Of a stretch of 64,000 nucleotides of DNA, positions 26,260 to 35,808 are shown one piece after another; the first letter of the stretch is position 1; every line of letters starts with the position of its first letter. The DNA lies in assembly GCF_018332715.1 (NCBI RefSeq), contig NZ_BOQP01000004.1:186001-250000 (forward strand). Direction: 5' to 3'. The DNA comes from Winogradskya consettensis. Its GTDB lineage: Bacteria > Actinomycetota > Actinomycetes > Mycobacteriales > Micromonosporaceae. Made by a program: the position numbers and the translations under genes. A model generated the notes under the pieces. The model saw only the letters and a list, made by a program, of their open reading frames with translations. It did not search any database and was not told the origin of the DNA.

Positions 26260-26559
26260 TCAGTCACCCACGAACCATAGATAGAGGTGAGACCCCTCCT
26301 CGACCTGCCTGCAGAGCACCTCTATCTCAGACGCTGCTTCCTCGCCCACGATGTCACGCACGGATCGGTCTGCGACCTCCAGCAGGAGCTTTCCGACCTG
26401 CCGTTCGTTGAAGACGGTGTCCGCATAGGGGAGCAGACCCCCGAGGCACGGAAACCTCTGCTGATCGATCTGCGACAACGCCTCCGACCAGTGGACCCCT
26501 CCAGACGTTCCCCGCGTCACGATCTCACCCAGCTCGGTGCGCAGCTGTAGACCGATCAC
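26260..26559 (-). CDS. Hypothetical protein, paralogue of the 48011 product
   Basis: A GTG at 26559 with an AGGAG site six bases upstream gives 99 residues. The longer frame would overlap the preceding gene and lacks such a site. The protein shares a central PYADxxFNxxQ block, a following amphipathic helix and the C-terminal YLWFVGD with the protein at 48011 (YLFIVGD), so the two define a small family I cannot name. It sits between the probable RHS immunity gene and the DUF2750 gene. A second immunity protein is a reasonable guess. Confidence 0.6.
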   Translation of the reverse strand: MIGLQLRTELGEIVTRGTSGGVHWSEALSQIDQQRFPCLGGLLPYADTVFNERQVGKLLLEVADRSVRDIVGEEAASEIEVLCRQVEEGSHLYLWFVGD

Positions 26560-26593
26560 GCGGAACTCCTCGGTCCGGCGGGACCCACCGGCG

Positions 26594-27163
26594 TCACGAC
26601 GCATCCTCGAACAGGATCGGGCCGGTGACCGGCGTTGCCCCGCCAAGGGTTCGGTACCGGGTCAAATCCTTCTCGTCGAACAGGACGACCAGCGTGTCCG
26701 GGTGGTACCAGGCCGCGGCATCCGGACCGATCTCACCGAGGGCGACAACCACCCGCCGATCCCCGGGGAACCCGAGCCGGAGTCCCCACAGGCTTTCCGG
26801 AACACCGGTCTCGCTGATCTGCCAGCCGAGGTCCACGGACGCGATGGTCTGGCCGATCACCACCGCCCATGCCGTTGACGTCGCCGGCACGAGAACGGTG
26901 TCATCGCCGTCGTAGTGCGGCTCCGTGGCCGACGTCGACAGTCCCTCGACCCTGTCGTCCCGTGCCCAGGTGATGGTGATGACCTGCGACGGGAGGCGCA
27001 GCAGCAACGCGAAGTCGACCTGGTGAATGTCGCCGTCCTGAGGATCTGCGTATCCCGCGTAGGCGCTCTGGCCGTAGGCCACGTCTTCCAGACGCTCCCC
27101 GACCAGCGCGGATCGCAGCTCAGCGATCCGCGCCAGGTCGGTGCGCAGGATGGGGCCGGTCAA
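26594..27163 (-). CDS. Probable immunity protein for the RHS toxin
   Basis: This 189-residue soluble protein has no signal peptide and is acidic. Its ATG overlaps the RHS stop codon by four bases, the standard place for the cognate immunity gene of a polymorphic toxin. The sequence is mostly predicted beta (VDFALLLRLPSQVITITW, then LWGLRLGFPGDRRVVVAL) and matches no family I recognise. Function as an antitoxin that binds the RHS C-terminal tip is inferred from position alone. Confidence 0.65.
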   Translation of the reverse strand: MTGPILRTDLARIAELRSALVGERLEDVAYGQSAYAGYADPQDGDIHQVDFALLLRLPSQVITITWARDDRVEGLSTSATEPHYDGDDTVLVPATSTAWAVVIGQTIASVDLGWQISETGVPESLWGLRLGFPGDRRVVVALGEIGPDAAAWYHPDTLVVLFDEKDLTRYRTLGGATPVTGPILFEDAS

Positions 27164-30100
27164 GGTTCGTACCTGAACTTGCCGAAGTAGGAGAACTGGC
27201 CACCGCTGTCGAACACCGCTCCCACCCCGTCTGGTCGAATGATCCGGGTACCTGTACCGGCATGCTGCCCCCCGGACGGTACATCTTCGAGGCCCTGCGG
27301 GTGGAAGGTGATGTCGTCGAGCAGCTTCTGGCCGGCGGTTTCGAGGTTCTTGGGACCCTTCACGGTGGGTAGGAAGCGATCGCCGCGAGGCCCGATGTTC
27401 GCGTCGAGCTGATGCTTCTGGTATTCCTGCCCGGACTTGGTGGTCTCTGCCTTGGCACTCGGCTTGCGCATGCCACTGTTCGCCATGTCGGTGCGCTTGG
27501 CGAGGTCCGGCGCGCCCCTCCCGCAGTTGTGGACGAGGAGCGGGGTGTCACCGGCCAGGACGTAGTACGTGTGGATGTCCTGGACCGTCAGGTTGTGGAC
27601 CGTGGTATGCCTGGTCCAGTGCCGGGTGGTGCGGATCGTGAGTTGCTTGCCGTCCGAGGTGGTGACGTGGTCGCCGGACCGGAGTTCGGCCGCGTCGATC
27701 CAGTCGGACCTGTCGGCGTTCCAGAACGGGTGTGCCGCTGTGGCGGTGACGCGGGCTCTGCCGTGATCCGTGTCGATGGTCAGGGTGACCAGGTCGCGGT
27801 CGCCCGTGCCGGTGATCGTGCGGGTGACCGGCTCGGTTTCGGTGTCGTTCTCCTCCGGGGCGCCGGCGAGGACCTTGTCGCCGACGTCGATGTCCTCGAT
27901 GGGTTTGGTGCTGCCGTCGGCCATCAAGACCAGCGTCCCTGCCGCGAAGCTGTTGCTGAGGCAGTTGGCACCGGTGCGGGAGGTGAGTCCCTTGCCGAGC
28001 TTGTTGCCGACGAAGGCTTCGACACCGAGGGCTGTCAGGTTGCCGGCGCAGGTGGCGCCGGAGGTGCCCTTGCCGCAACCGGCGGCGTTCTCGACCTGGC
28101 CGCAGGCGCCCTTGCTGCCGCCGTAGCCGCAGTCCTCCATCTTGTCGAACAGCTCGCCCGCCTGCTTGGCCTTGTTCTCGAGGCTCTTGCAGGCGCTGTC
28201 ACTGTCACCGGAGGAACAGTCGTCGAGCTCCGCGTAGGTGTTCAGACCCTCCTTGACGCTGCCCTTGACGTGATCGACGAACGCCGAGCCGAATTCCTTG
28301 GCTGGTTTCTTGGCGTCGCTGACGACGTTCTTGATGCCGTCACCGATGGCGTCGGCGGCGTCGGTGAGGAAGTTGTGGCCGTCGAGTTCGACGTTGGAGA
28401 TGGGGTTGCCGCCGGCGAAGGCGTAGCGGTTGCCGGTGTAGGGGTCGGCGGCGAGGCCGAGGTCGGCGAGGGCGCCGTTGTAGTTGTCGCGGGAGAGGAA
28501 CTGGTTGATGCCGGGGTCGTAGTCGCGGAACCCCATGTCGTAGTCGCCGCTTGCCTGGTCGTAGCGCTTGCTCTGGAAACGGTAGGAGTTGTACGGGACC
28601 TTGTCGGGGTTCTCGGGGTTGCTCGCGTCGGGCTTGTCGGCACCTGTGAACTGGGCGGTGTCGTTCTTGCCGTAGGCGGTGTAGCCGTACGTGGCGCGGC
28701 CGTCGCCCTTGTCGTCGGTGATCTGCTCGATGTCCGACTGGCCGTCGTAACCGGTGTAGGAGTCTTCCTTGGTGTCGTCGGCGTTCGTCTTGATCTGCGA
28801 GAGCAGGCCGCCGCCGGGGCCGCGCTGGTAGGACTTGACGACCTTGGTGCCCTCGAGCTCCGCGGACACGTCCTTGGTGAGGCCGAGGTACGCGTACGTG
28901 GTGGTCTTGCCGCCGTAGGTGCGGGTGGACATCCGGTCGAGCGGGTCGTACTTGTAGTCAGTGGTCTTGTCGCCGGGGTTCTTGACGTTCTTGACCACGT
29001 GGTCGAAGCCGTCGTACGTGTAGCTCTCCAGCGTGGTGCCGGCCGACGTGATCGTCTTGAGCCGCCCGTACGGGTCGTAGGCGTAGCTCGCCGTGGCGCT
29101 GCCGACCGCCGCGGATTCGAGCCGGTTCTTCTTGTACGTGTACGCGGTGGTCGTCCCGCCGACCGTCTGGCTGACGACGTTGGAGTTCGCGTCGTGCACG
29201 TAGCTCTCGGTCGACGCCCCACTGCCGGTCTTGGTGACCGTGCGGACCCGGTCCTGGGGGTCGTACGCGTATGTACTGGTCGTGTCCAGGTAGGCCGTCT
29301 TGTTGTCGGCGTTCTGCTTGTGCTGGACGTCCTTGGACTTCTGACCGTTCGCGGCGTACTCGTAGGTGTGCTGGTTGACCACCGTGCCGTCGGACTTCTT
29401 CTCCACCGTGCTGCGGCTGGCGCCGTTGAGGAAGTAGTCGCTGGTGACGACGTTGTTGTTGCCCTTGGTCTCGGTGTCGACCTCACCGCGCCTGGTGTAC
29501 GCGTACTTCGTGTACTTCGGCTTCGGGTCGTCGAGCGTCTCCGCGTTCTTGATCTGAGCGACCAGGTCACGCTGCGGCTCGTAGGTGTACGTGGAGACCT
29601 GCAGGTCATGGGTACGCCGTTTGAGCAGGTCGTTCGGCTCGTACTCGAAGGTGGTGGTGTTCTTGACCGTGGAGCCGTTCTTCTCCTCGAGACCGGCGAC
29701 GCGGTTGACGCCGTCGTAGCCCACGGCGTACGTCCCGATTGCCGCGCCCGAGGTGTTGTCGAGCATCTGGGTCAGGTTGCCGTTGACGTCGTAGGAGAAC
29801 GCGAAGTCCTTGGCGGGGGTCCCGGAGCCGGCGCCGTTGTCGTTGGTCGACTTGCGCTTGCCGTCGGGGAAGTACGTCCACGTCATCTGCCGCGTCGTTG
29901 CCCCGGTCGCGCTGATCGCCCGGGACGTCTGCGAGCCGTTGTCGTCGTAGTCGTACGTCGTGGTGATGTTCCACGCCGCGTCCTGCGAGGTCTTGACCCA
30001 GCCGTTGTCGAAATACGTCTGCACGGTGTCGTTGCGCACCGTCTCGTTCTCCGACGGCGGGGCGGAGACCCGTTCCAACTGCCCGACCTTGTTGTACGTG

Positions 30101-33100
30101 TACTTCGTGACCGCCGGCGTCTTGAACTTCGTGTCGGCCTTGTCGTACGGCTGCTGCACCTCGCTCGCCCGGTTGAGCTTGTCGTAGAGCGTGACGGTGG
30201 TGAAGTCCTCGGTGTCCCCGGTGGTGTCGACGCCGCGCGGGCTCTCGGCGCGGTTCTGGTTGCCGACCTCGTCGTAGCCGTAGCGGGTGGTCCGGTAGAC
30301 GCCTGCTGAGTACGGCACGCGCTTCTCGACGACGGCGTTGCGCTCGTCGTACTTCGTGTACGTGCGGTTGCCGTCCTGGTCGTACGACTCGGTGGGGTTG
30401 CCGTCCTTGTCGTACTCCTGGCCGGTGGTGAACCCCTTGGCGTCGATGGTCGTCTTGAGCCGGTGACTCAGGTCGTAGGTGAACTTCGTCGTGTAGTCCG
30501 TGGTGTCCGCGGTGGCGTTCTTGCGCTGGTCGTATTGCGCGACCACGTTGCCGGCCAGGTCGTAGGTCGCGCTGACCCGCCCGTTGAGGGCGTCGACGAC
30601 GTCGGTGACCTGGTTCAGCTCGTTGTAGACGTAGCTGGTGACGTAGTCCTGGGTGTCGGCCGGGGTCAGGGTGCCCTTGGGCTCGGTGACGCGGCTGAGA
30701 TTGCCGACCTGGTCGTACTCGTACCTCGTGGTCGGCGCGTCGGAGGTCGTCGTGTCCTTGGGTGTGGCGACCGTGCTCTGCCGGTCGAGCGCGTCGTACG
30801 TGGCGGTCGTCTTCGCCCCGGTCGGCGACGTCGTCTGCAGCACGTTGTCGTTGGCGTCGTAGCTCGGCGCCGGCGTGGTGATGTACCGCCCGGCCGTGGC
30901 GTCCTTGGGAACCTTGGTCGTCAGCGGCCGCCGGAACCCGTCGTACGTGTAGGTCGACGTCTTGGTGTTGGCGTCCGTCACCGTGAGGACGTCGCCGGTC
31001 GAGGAGTACGTGTACTTCGTGGCGTTCGTCAGCGCGTCGGTGATCGTCTTCGGGTAACCCACGACGTCGTAGTCGGTGAACCCGGTGACGTTGTCGTTGG
31101 CGTCCGTCGTGGTGAGCATGCGCCCGGCGCTGTCGTACGTGTAACTGGTCGCGTAGTCACCGGCGGTCGTGGTGGCCGTGCCTTTCGGGTCGGTCACCGA
31201 GGTCAGGTTGCCGACCGCGTCGTGCGCGAACAGCCAGCGCCGCCCCTCCGCGGAGACCTTCTCGGTGAGGTCCGCGGTGTGCCCGGCGAGCCCGAACTGG
31301 TAGCCCATCCGCGTCGACGGGGTGTTGTTCTTGTTGGCCTCCGGGTCACGCATCTCCAGCGGATATCCGGTGGTCTGGTCGAAGCGCCAGGTGGTCACCG
31401 CGCCGCCGGGCTCGTCGAGCCGGGTGACGTTGTTGTCGGCGTCCCAGCCGAGCAGCGTGGTGCGCTGCTTGGCGTCGGTGATCCGGGTGACCCGGCCGTA
31501 GCCGTCCATGGCGTTCTCGGTGATGCGGCCCTTGGCATCGGTGACCGTCGAGGTGACCGCGCCGCTGGCCGTGCCGTCCGGGTCGGCGTACTCGAAGAAC
31601 ATGGGCTTGTTGAGCCGGTCGGTGACCGTGTTGACCTTGCCCTGCTGGAACGCGTCGCCGGGCTCGTTGTAGGCGACCTTGGTGCCGCTGGACGCCCGCG
31701 GGTCGGTGACCTTGGTCAGGCGCGCGTTCGTCGAGCCCTCGGACTCGTCGTAGGCGAACGCGAATGTCTTGATCTTGTACGGGTCGGCCGCGTCGGCGAC
31801 CTCGCGCAGCAGCCCGGCGTCGCTGTAGACGAACGACACCCGGCGGCCGCTGATGTCGGTGATCGCCTTGACCTGGTCGATGATCGCCGGGTTCTGCAGG
31901 TCGGTCAGCGACTGCTTGGTGCCGTCGACGTACGCCTCATAGCTGTCCCCGGCCGCGTAGTAGTCGAGCGTCAGCGTGCGGCGGTTCGCCGGGTCGGTCA
32001 GGTAACGCAGCACGCTCGTGGTGCGGTTGTTCACGGTGCGGCGCTCGTACGTGAAGGTCAGCTTGTTGCCGTTGCGCTCGCGGACCGCGGTCTGGAAGCC
32101 CTGCTCGTCGAAGACGAACTGGCTGCGGTCCGGGCGGGTCATCGTCCACGCCTGCGTGGTGTCGCCGCTGTTGGTGCGCTGCAGATACATGTGCACACCG
32201 GACGGCTGGACGTATCGCCAGTCGGCGGTGTTGGTGCTGTCGTGCTTGTCGAGGTTGAACAGGTGCGTCGTGCCGTCGCCGTCGGTCATCGCGACCTGCT
32301 GCGGCCAGGTGGTGGTGCCGCCGCGGAATTCCAGGGGCGAGCCGAGACGTACGACGCTGGAGGTCGACAGCGACCAGCCCAGGCCGGCGTACGAGGTGGA
32401 GGTGTCCTGGCTGTTGTAGGTCAGCCGGACGAACGTCGACACCCCCTGGCTGGGGTTGCTGATCGGGTTGTAGCCGACCACCGCGTTGCCCGAGAACTGG
32501 TTGACCATCACGGTCGCACCGGCACCCGCGCCGCCCCCGGCGTAGTGATAGAACTTCTCGAGCCCGAGCTGGTCGGAGGTCGGGTCCTCCACGGCGACGC
32601 TCTGGTCGAGCGGTTCGATGGTCGTGGTCTGCGACAGCCACTGCCCGGTGGTCTTGTTGCGCAGCTCCCACTTCAGGACGTACGGCTCGCGGCGGTCACC
32701 GTCGTCGCCGGAGTCGGGTGCCCTGACGGTCGCGGTCACGGTGACCACGCCGCCCGGTGCCTGCGCCGAGGGCAGCGGCGTCTCGATGCGGTTCCCGGCG
32801 GTCGTGACGTCGGTGCCGTCCTGGCGCTGCCAGCGGTAGGACACCACCCAGTCCGCGGGCGACCAGACCGCGCCGGTGGTGTTGGTCAGCGTGACCGGCA
32901 CCAGGTACTGGTCGGCGGGGATCATCCGGCCCGGCGTGGTGGGCGCGTAGTAGGTGCTCGTGCTGTCCGGCGCGGTGTAGACGACGCGCAGCCGGGGACG
33001 CAGCGCCGGCTCCTGAGCCTCGGCGGACAGGAACAGCGACCGCTGCTCGTTGCCGGCCTCGTTGGCGACCTTGATGACCACGCCCTTGTTGGTGCTGGGC

Positions 33101-35745
33101 GTGTCGACCCAGCGCTGCACGAGCGGCCCGGCGTCCCACTGGGTCCAGCCCGGGTCGCCGCTGATCGACGCCGCCGTGGACTGCACCGTGGTCTCGAAGT
33201 CACCGCCCGCGGTGGTCCACGCGGTGCCGCTCTGCGCGCTGTTCCACGTCGAGGTGGTCTCGTTGAAGTCGCGGGTCAGCCCGCGCAGCTCGTACGGTGT
33301 CGCGCCGGCGTTGGCGCCCTCGGCGTACCAGCCCCAGAGGCCCACCTCGGCGTCGAGCACCTTCGCCCTGGGTGGCAGGCCGGTGATGCTGGGGAACTTC
33401 ACGACGGCGCGGCTCGTGCCGTACGTGGTGCCCTTGTTGCCGATCTGCAGCTCGCCGCCGGAGTCCAGGGTGTCCCAGTTGTTCGTGGGTTTCGCGCTGG
33501 TCAGGGTGTTGTCGTCGGCGCCGCCGAAGAACTTGACGACCTGCCCCGCCGCGGGCAGCTTCACCATCTCGGTGGGCGACGGGAGCAGCGCACCGTCCCG
33601 GGTGCGCACCGCCACGGTGTAGAACAGCTGGTCACCGGGTGCCGCGTGGGTGTCGTTGTACGTGGTGCGCCCAGCCCGGACGGGCGCGACGAGGGTCGCC
33701 GCCGAGGGCCAGAAGTTCTGCTCCTTGCTCGCGTGGACCTCGTATTCGAGCAGGTCGTCGTCGGGTGAGGTGGACGGGTCCGCGTACGTCGTCCAGGACA
33801 GGTCGGCGCCCGTTGCGCGGACGGTGGTCACGGGGTTGATGCTCACACCGGGGCGGCCCCACGTGAGGATCAGCTTCGGGCCGTGGTCGTCCTCGCCGCC
33901 GTACGAGAAGTCGCCGCTCTCGTAGCGCGGGCCGCCCCACACCTTGGTCTCGTCCTTGGCCTTGACCATGAAGCCGTTGTTGGCCTCGCCGTCGAGCCAC
34001 TTCTGCACGATCGAGCGGACGCTGAACGAGTGCCACACGTTGGTCTGCCTGAGCACCTTGGTCGCCTCGGCGCGCTTGACGAACCGGACGGCGTCGGCGA
34101 CGACCTCCTTGCCGGCGACGTCGCCGAGCGTGACCTTGTGCGTGGTTCCGGCCTTGAACGGGTACGTGCCGATCGACAGCCAGGTGCCGTTGCCGCTGCC
34201 CCCGGTCTGGTTGACCGGGCGCACGGCCGTCCCGCCGTCGTAGGAGACGGTGTAGGGGGCGTTGGTGGCGCGTTTGCTGCCCGGTACGTAGTGGACCTGC
34301 ACCTCGTACTGTCCGGACTCGGTGAGCCGTGGCACCCAGGTGACCGAGTCGCCGGTCTTGGTGTCGGAGTTGATCAGATAGGTGCCGTTGATCGCCTGGG
34401 ACTTGTCCCCGCTGGCGGCGCCGCTCCACGGGCCGACCTTGACGATCTTCGCGGTGTTGACGTCGTCGACCCGCTCGGTGTTGTCACCGACCTCGCCGAA
34501 GCTCGCCGCCGTGGTGTTCCAGGTGGCGGTGTTCTCCGCCCACGCGGCGGTGACCTTGCGGGCCTCGAACACCGGCTCGAAGTCGTCGGCGCCACCGAAC
34601 GTCTGGTCGTAGTACATCTGCAGCTGCGCCGAGTCGAGCTGGACGCCGGCGGGGATCTGCGACAGGTCGAACTTCGTCAGCGACCGGAACGTGCCCGCGG
34701 TGTTGACGCCGGCCGACAGCCGCCACACGTTGTCGTAGTTGGTGGTGGGCGTGTCCGACGCGAGCATGACGTCCTGCGCCTTGCCGATCGTGGGCTGCAG
34801 CTTGATCGTCGGGTCGACCACCACCGGGTAGGTGCGCTCCGGGCTGCTCAGCCACGCGGGATCCGCGGTGATCGTCACGAGCGTCCGGCCGCCGGCCTGG
34901 GTGACCCGCTGGGTGACCGCCTGGCTCAGTGCGGTGCCGGTCGGTGACTGCGGGTCGGGCTTGCTGTCATACATGTACGGCTTGGGCATCGTGAACAGCG
35001 CCGGCCCGACGCCGTCCGTGGCGTAGAAGGCCACCGAGCCGTCCGCCTGCGGAACCGCCCGGACCTTGTCGAGGTCCAGCGTGAACGTCCAGCTCGCCGC
35101 CCCGGCCGGGGGCGCCTTCAGGACGATCTTCTCCTTGGTGGCCGTACGGGTCAGCTCGTACTCGAGGTCGGCCGTGCCCGCGACCCCCGCGTAGGTGACG
35201 GTGTCGCCGTCGGCGGTGGGCTTCGCCGCGCGGGCAGCGCCGTCGAGGCCCATGGTCAGGCCGTGCCCGCCGGGCAGCGTGTACTTCAGCAGCCGGTCGG
35301 TGCGGTCGCCGAAGCTGCTGCCGAACGTGTTCTTCGTCGCGGCGTAGCGGTAGCCGGCCGCCGTGGTGGCGGCCGGCCTGGTGTCGATGTCCTGCCAGTG
35401 GCCCTTGCCGTCGCGGTAGTGCACCGGCTCGCGGCTGGTCTCGGTCTGCAGCCGCCCGTCGGCCAGCTGATAGGTCTTGGTGGTCGCGGTGCGCCGCCCG
35501 GTCAGCTCCTTGGCGCGGCGTGCGGCCGGGATCGCCTTCGCGGGCACCGGGCGGTCGGCGGCCGGCAGCACCCCGGCCGGTGGCGGCTGCGACGCGGCGA
35601 GCTCGCGGCCCTGGACCGCCGGTGGCCGCAGGACGGTGCCCGCCGGTGGCTGTGGGCTGGGCTCGCGGGCGGGTTGCGCCTGTGCGGGACTTCCGGAGAT
35701 GACGAGTACGACGGCGGCAGCCGCCGTGATCAGCCGTGAACGCAA
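27160..35745 (-). CDS. Secreted RHS-repeat polymorphic toxin with Hint domain
   Basis: The TTG at 35745 follows GGGGGAG by five bases and starts a Sec signal peptide. A GTG at 35781 is less likely. The product is 2861 residues. In order: signal peptide, a low-complexity Pro/Ala segment, a DNRLRE-type domain (about 327-420), a golvesin-like domain (about 433-560), a second DNRLRE-like unit (about 734-930), then RHS/YD repeats from about 1090 to 2450 ending in the RHS core YAFAGGNPISNVELDGH. After that come a Hint domain (2597-2741) and a 120-residue tip. RHS shells encapsulate the C-terminal toxin, and Hint domains release it. Immunity genes follow. It is probably used in contact- or secretion-dependent competition. 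Confidence 0.92.
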   Translation of the reverse strand: MRSRLITAAAAVVLVISGSPAQAQPAREPSPQPPAGTVLRPPAVQGRELAASQPPPAGVLPAADRPVPAKAIPAARRAKELTGRRTATTKTYQLADGRLQTETSREPVHYRDGKGHWQDIDTRPAATTAAGYRYAATKNTFGSSFGDRTDRLLKYTLPGGHGLTMGLDGAARAAKPTADGDTVTYAGVAGTADLEYELTRTATKEKIVLKAPPAGAASWTFTLDLDKVRAVPQADGSVAFYATDGVGPALFTMPKPYMYDSKPDPQSPTGTALSQAVTQRVTQAGGRTLVTITADPAWLSSPERTYPVVVDPTIKLQPTIGKAQDVMLASDTPTTNYDNVWRLSAGVNTAGTFRSLTKFDLSQIPAGVQLDSAQLQMYYDQTFGGADDFEPVFEARKVTAAWAENTATWNTTAASFGEVGDNTERVDDVNTAKIVKVGPWSGAASGDKSQAINGTYLINSDTKTGDSVTWVPRLTESGQYEVQVHYVPGSKRATNAPYTVSYDGGTAVRPVNQTGGSGNGTWLSIGTYPFKAGTTHKVTLGDVAGKEVVADAVRFVKRAEATKVLRQTNVWHSFSVRSIVQKWLDGEANNGFMVKAKDETKVWGGPRYESGDFSYGGEDDHGPKLILTWGRPGVSINPVTTVRATGADLSWTTYADPSTSPDDDLLEYEVHASKEQNFWPSAATLVAPVRAGRTTYNDTHAAPGDQLFYTVAVRTRDGALLPSPTEMVKLPAAGQVVKFFGGADDNTLTSAKPTNNWDTLDSGGELQIGNKGTTYGTSRAVVKFPSITGLPPRAKVLDAEVGLWGWYAEGANAGATPYELRGLTRDFNETTSTWNSAQSGTAWTTAGGDFETTVQSTAASISGDPGWTQWDAGPLVQRWVDTPSTNKGVVIKVANEAGNEQRSLFLSAEAQEPALRPRLRVVYTAPDSTSTYYAPTTPGRMIPADQYLVPVTLTNTTGAVWSPADWVVSYRWQRQDGTDVTTAGNRIETPLPSAQAPGGVVTVTATVRAPDSGDDGDRREPYVLKWELRNKTTGQWLSQTTTIEPLDQSVAVEDPTSDQLGLEKFYHYAGGGAGAGATVMVNQFSGNAVVGYNPISNPSQGVSTFVRLTYNSQDTSTSYAGLGWSLSTSSVVRLGSPLEFRGGTTTWPQQVAMTDGDGTTHLFNLDKHDSTNTADWRYVQPSGVHMYLQRTNSGDTTQAWTMTRPDRSQFVFDEQGFQTAVRERNGNKLTFTYERRTVNNRTTSVLRYLTDPANRRTLTLDYYAAGDSYEAYVDGTKQSLTDLQNPAIIDQVKAITDISGRRVSFVYSDAGLLREVADAADPYKIKTFAFAYDESEGSTNARLTKVTDPRASSGTKVAYNEPGDAFQQGKVNTVTDRLNKPMFFEYADPDGTASGAVTSTVTDAKGRITENAMDGYGRVTRITDAKQRTTLLGWDADNNVTRLDEPGGAVTTWRFDQTTGYPLEMRDPEANKNNTPSTRMGYQFGLAGHTADLTEKVSAEGRRWLFAHDAVGNLTSVTDPKGTATTTAGDYATSYTYDSAGRMLTTTDANDNVTGFTDYDVVGYPKTITDALTNATKYTYSSTGDVLTVTDANTKTSTYTYDGFRRPLTTKVPKDATAGRYITTPAPSYDANDNVLQTTSPTGAKTTATYDALDRQSTVATPKDTTTSDAPTTRYEYDQVGNLSRVTEPKGTLTPADTQDYVTSYVYNELNQVTDVVDALNGRVSATYDLAGNVVAQYDQRKNATADTTDYTTKFTYDLSHRLKTTIDAKGFTTGQEYDKDGNPTESYDQDGNRTYTKYDERNAVVEKRVPYSAGVYRTTRYGYDEVGNQNRAESPRGVDTTGDTEDFTTVTLYDKLNRASEVQQPYDKADTKFKTPAVTKYTYNKVGQLERVSAPPSENETVRNDTVQTYFDNGWVKTSQDAAWNITTTYDYDDNGSQTSRAISATGATTRQMTWTYFPDGKRKSTNDNGAGSGTPAKDFAFSYDVNGNLTQMLDNTSGAAIGTYAVGYDGVNRVAGLEEKNGSTVKNTTTFEYEPNDLLKRRTHDLQVSTYTYEPQRDLVAQIKNAETLDDPKPKYTKYAYTRRGEVDTETKGNNNVVTSDYFLNGASRSTVEKKSDGTVVNQHTYEYAANGQKSKDVQHKQNADNKTAYLDTTSTYAYDPQDRVRTVTKTGSGASTESYVHDANSNVVSQTVGGTTTAYTYKKNRLESAAVGSATASYAYDPYGRLKTITSAGTTLESYTYDGFDHVVKNVKNPGDKTTDYKYDPLDRMSTRTYGGKTTTYAYLGLTKDVSAELEGTKVVKSYQRGPGGGLLSQIKTNADDTKEDSYTGYDGQSDIEQITDDKGDGRATYGYTAYGKNDTAQFTGADKPDASNPENPDKVPYNSYRFQSKRYDQASGDYDMGFRDYDPGINQFLSRDNYNGALADLGLAADPYTGNRYAFAGGNPISNVELDGHNFLTDAADAIGDGIKNVVSDAKKPAKEFGSAFVDHVKGSVKEGLNTYAELDDCSSGDSDSACKSLENKAKQAGELFDKMEDCGYGGSKGACGQVENAAGCGKGTSGATCAGNLTALGVEAFVGNKLGKGLTSRTGANCLSNSFAAGTLVLMADGSTKPIEDIDVGDKVLAGAPEENDTETEPVTRTITGTGDRDLVTLTIDTDHGRARVTATAAHPFWNADRSDWIDAAELRSGDHVTTSDGKQLTIRTTRHWTRHTTVHNLTVQDIHTYYVLAGDTPLLVHNCGRGAPDLAKRTDMANSGMRKPSAKAETTKSGQEYQKHQLDANIGPRGDRFLPTVKGPKNLETAGQKLLDDITFHPQGLEDVPSGGQHAGTGTRIIRPDGVGAVFDSGGQFSYFGKFRYEP
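27163..27522 (-). other. Variable C-terminal toxin tip of the RHS protein
   Basis: These 120 residues follow the LLVHNC end of the Hint domain. The first half is basic and helical. The second half holds ITFHPQGLEDVPSGG, GTRIIRPDGVGAVFDSGG and an aromatic end FSYFGKFRYEP. The His, Arg and Gly-rich beta pattern resembles small RNase-type (BECR-like) tips, but I cannot assign a family. Together with the adjacent immunity gene it forms the exchangeable cassette. Confidence 0.6.
27523..27957 (-). other. Hint (hedgehog/intein) autoprocessing domain in the RHS protein
   Basis: About 145 residues run from the Cys of NCLSNSFAAGTLVLMADG through IEDIDVGDKVLA and ATAAHPFW to YYVLAGDTPLLVHNC. This is the pretoxin Hint pattern, with an N-terminal Cys region, a TxxHPFW block and the terminal HNC. 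It probably cleaves the chain just before the toxin tip. Confidence 0.85.
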
Positions 35746-35808
35746 AACCGCTCCCCCATGGCTCGGCCTGATCTGGCGCACCGAGATTCCTCTGCGGAGC
35801 GATCCCGG

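Noticed and set aside
27412..33768. Very long open frames on the plus strand opposite the RHS gene
   Set aside because: They are antisense shadows of a high-GC gene, rich in Arg, Val and Gly with no domain pattern, while the minus strand shows clear RHS repeats, Hint domain and signal peptide.
27160..35745. Insecticidal Tc-toxin component of the TccC type
   Set aside because: There is a Sec signal, DNRLRE and golvesin-like domains and a Hint tip, but no TcA/TcB partner genes.
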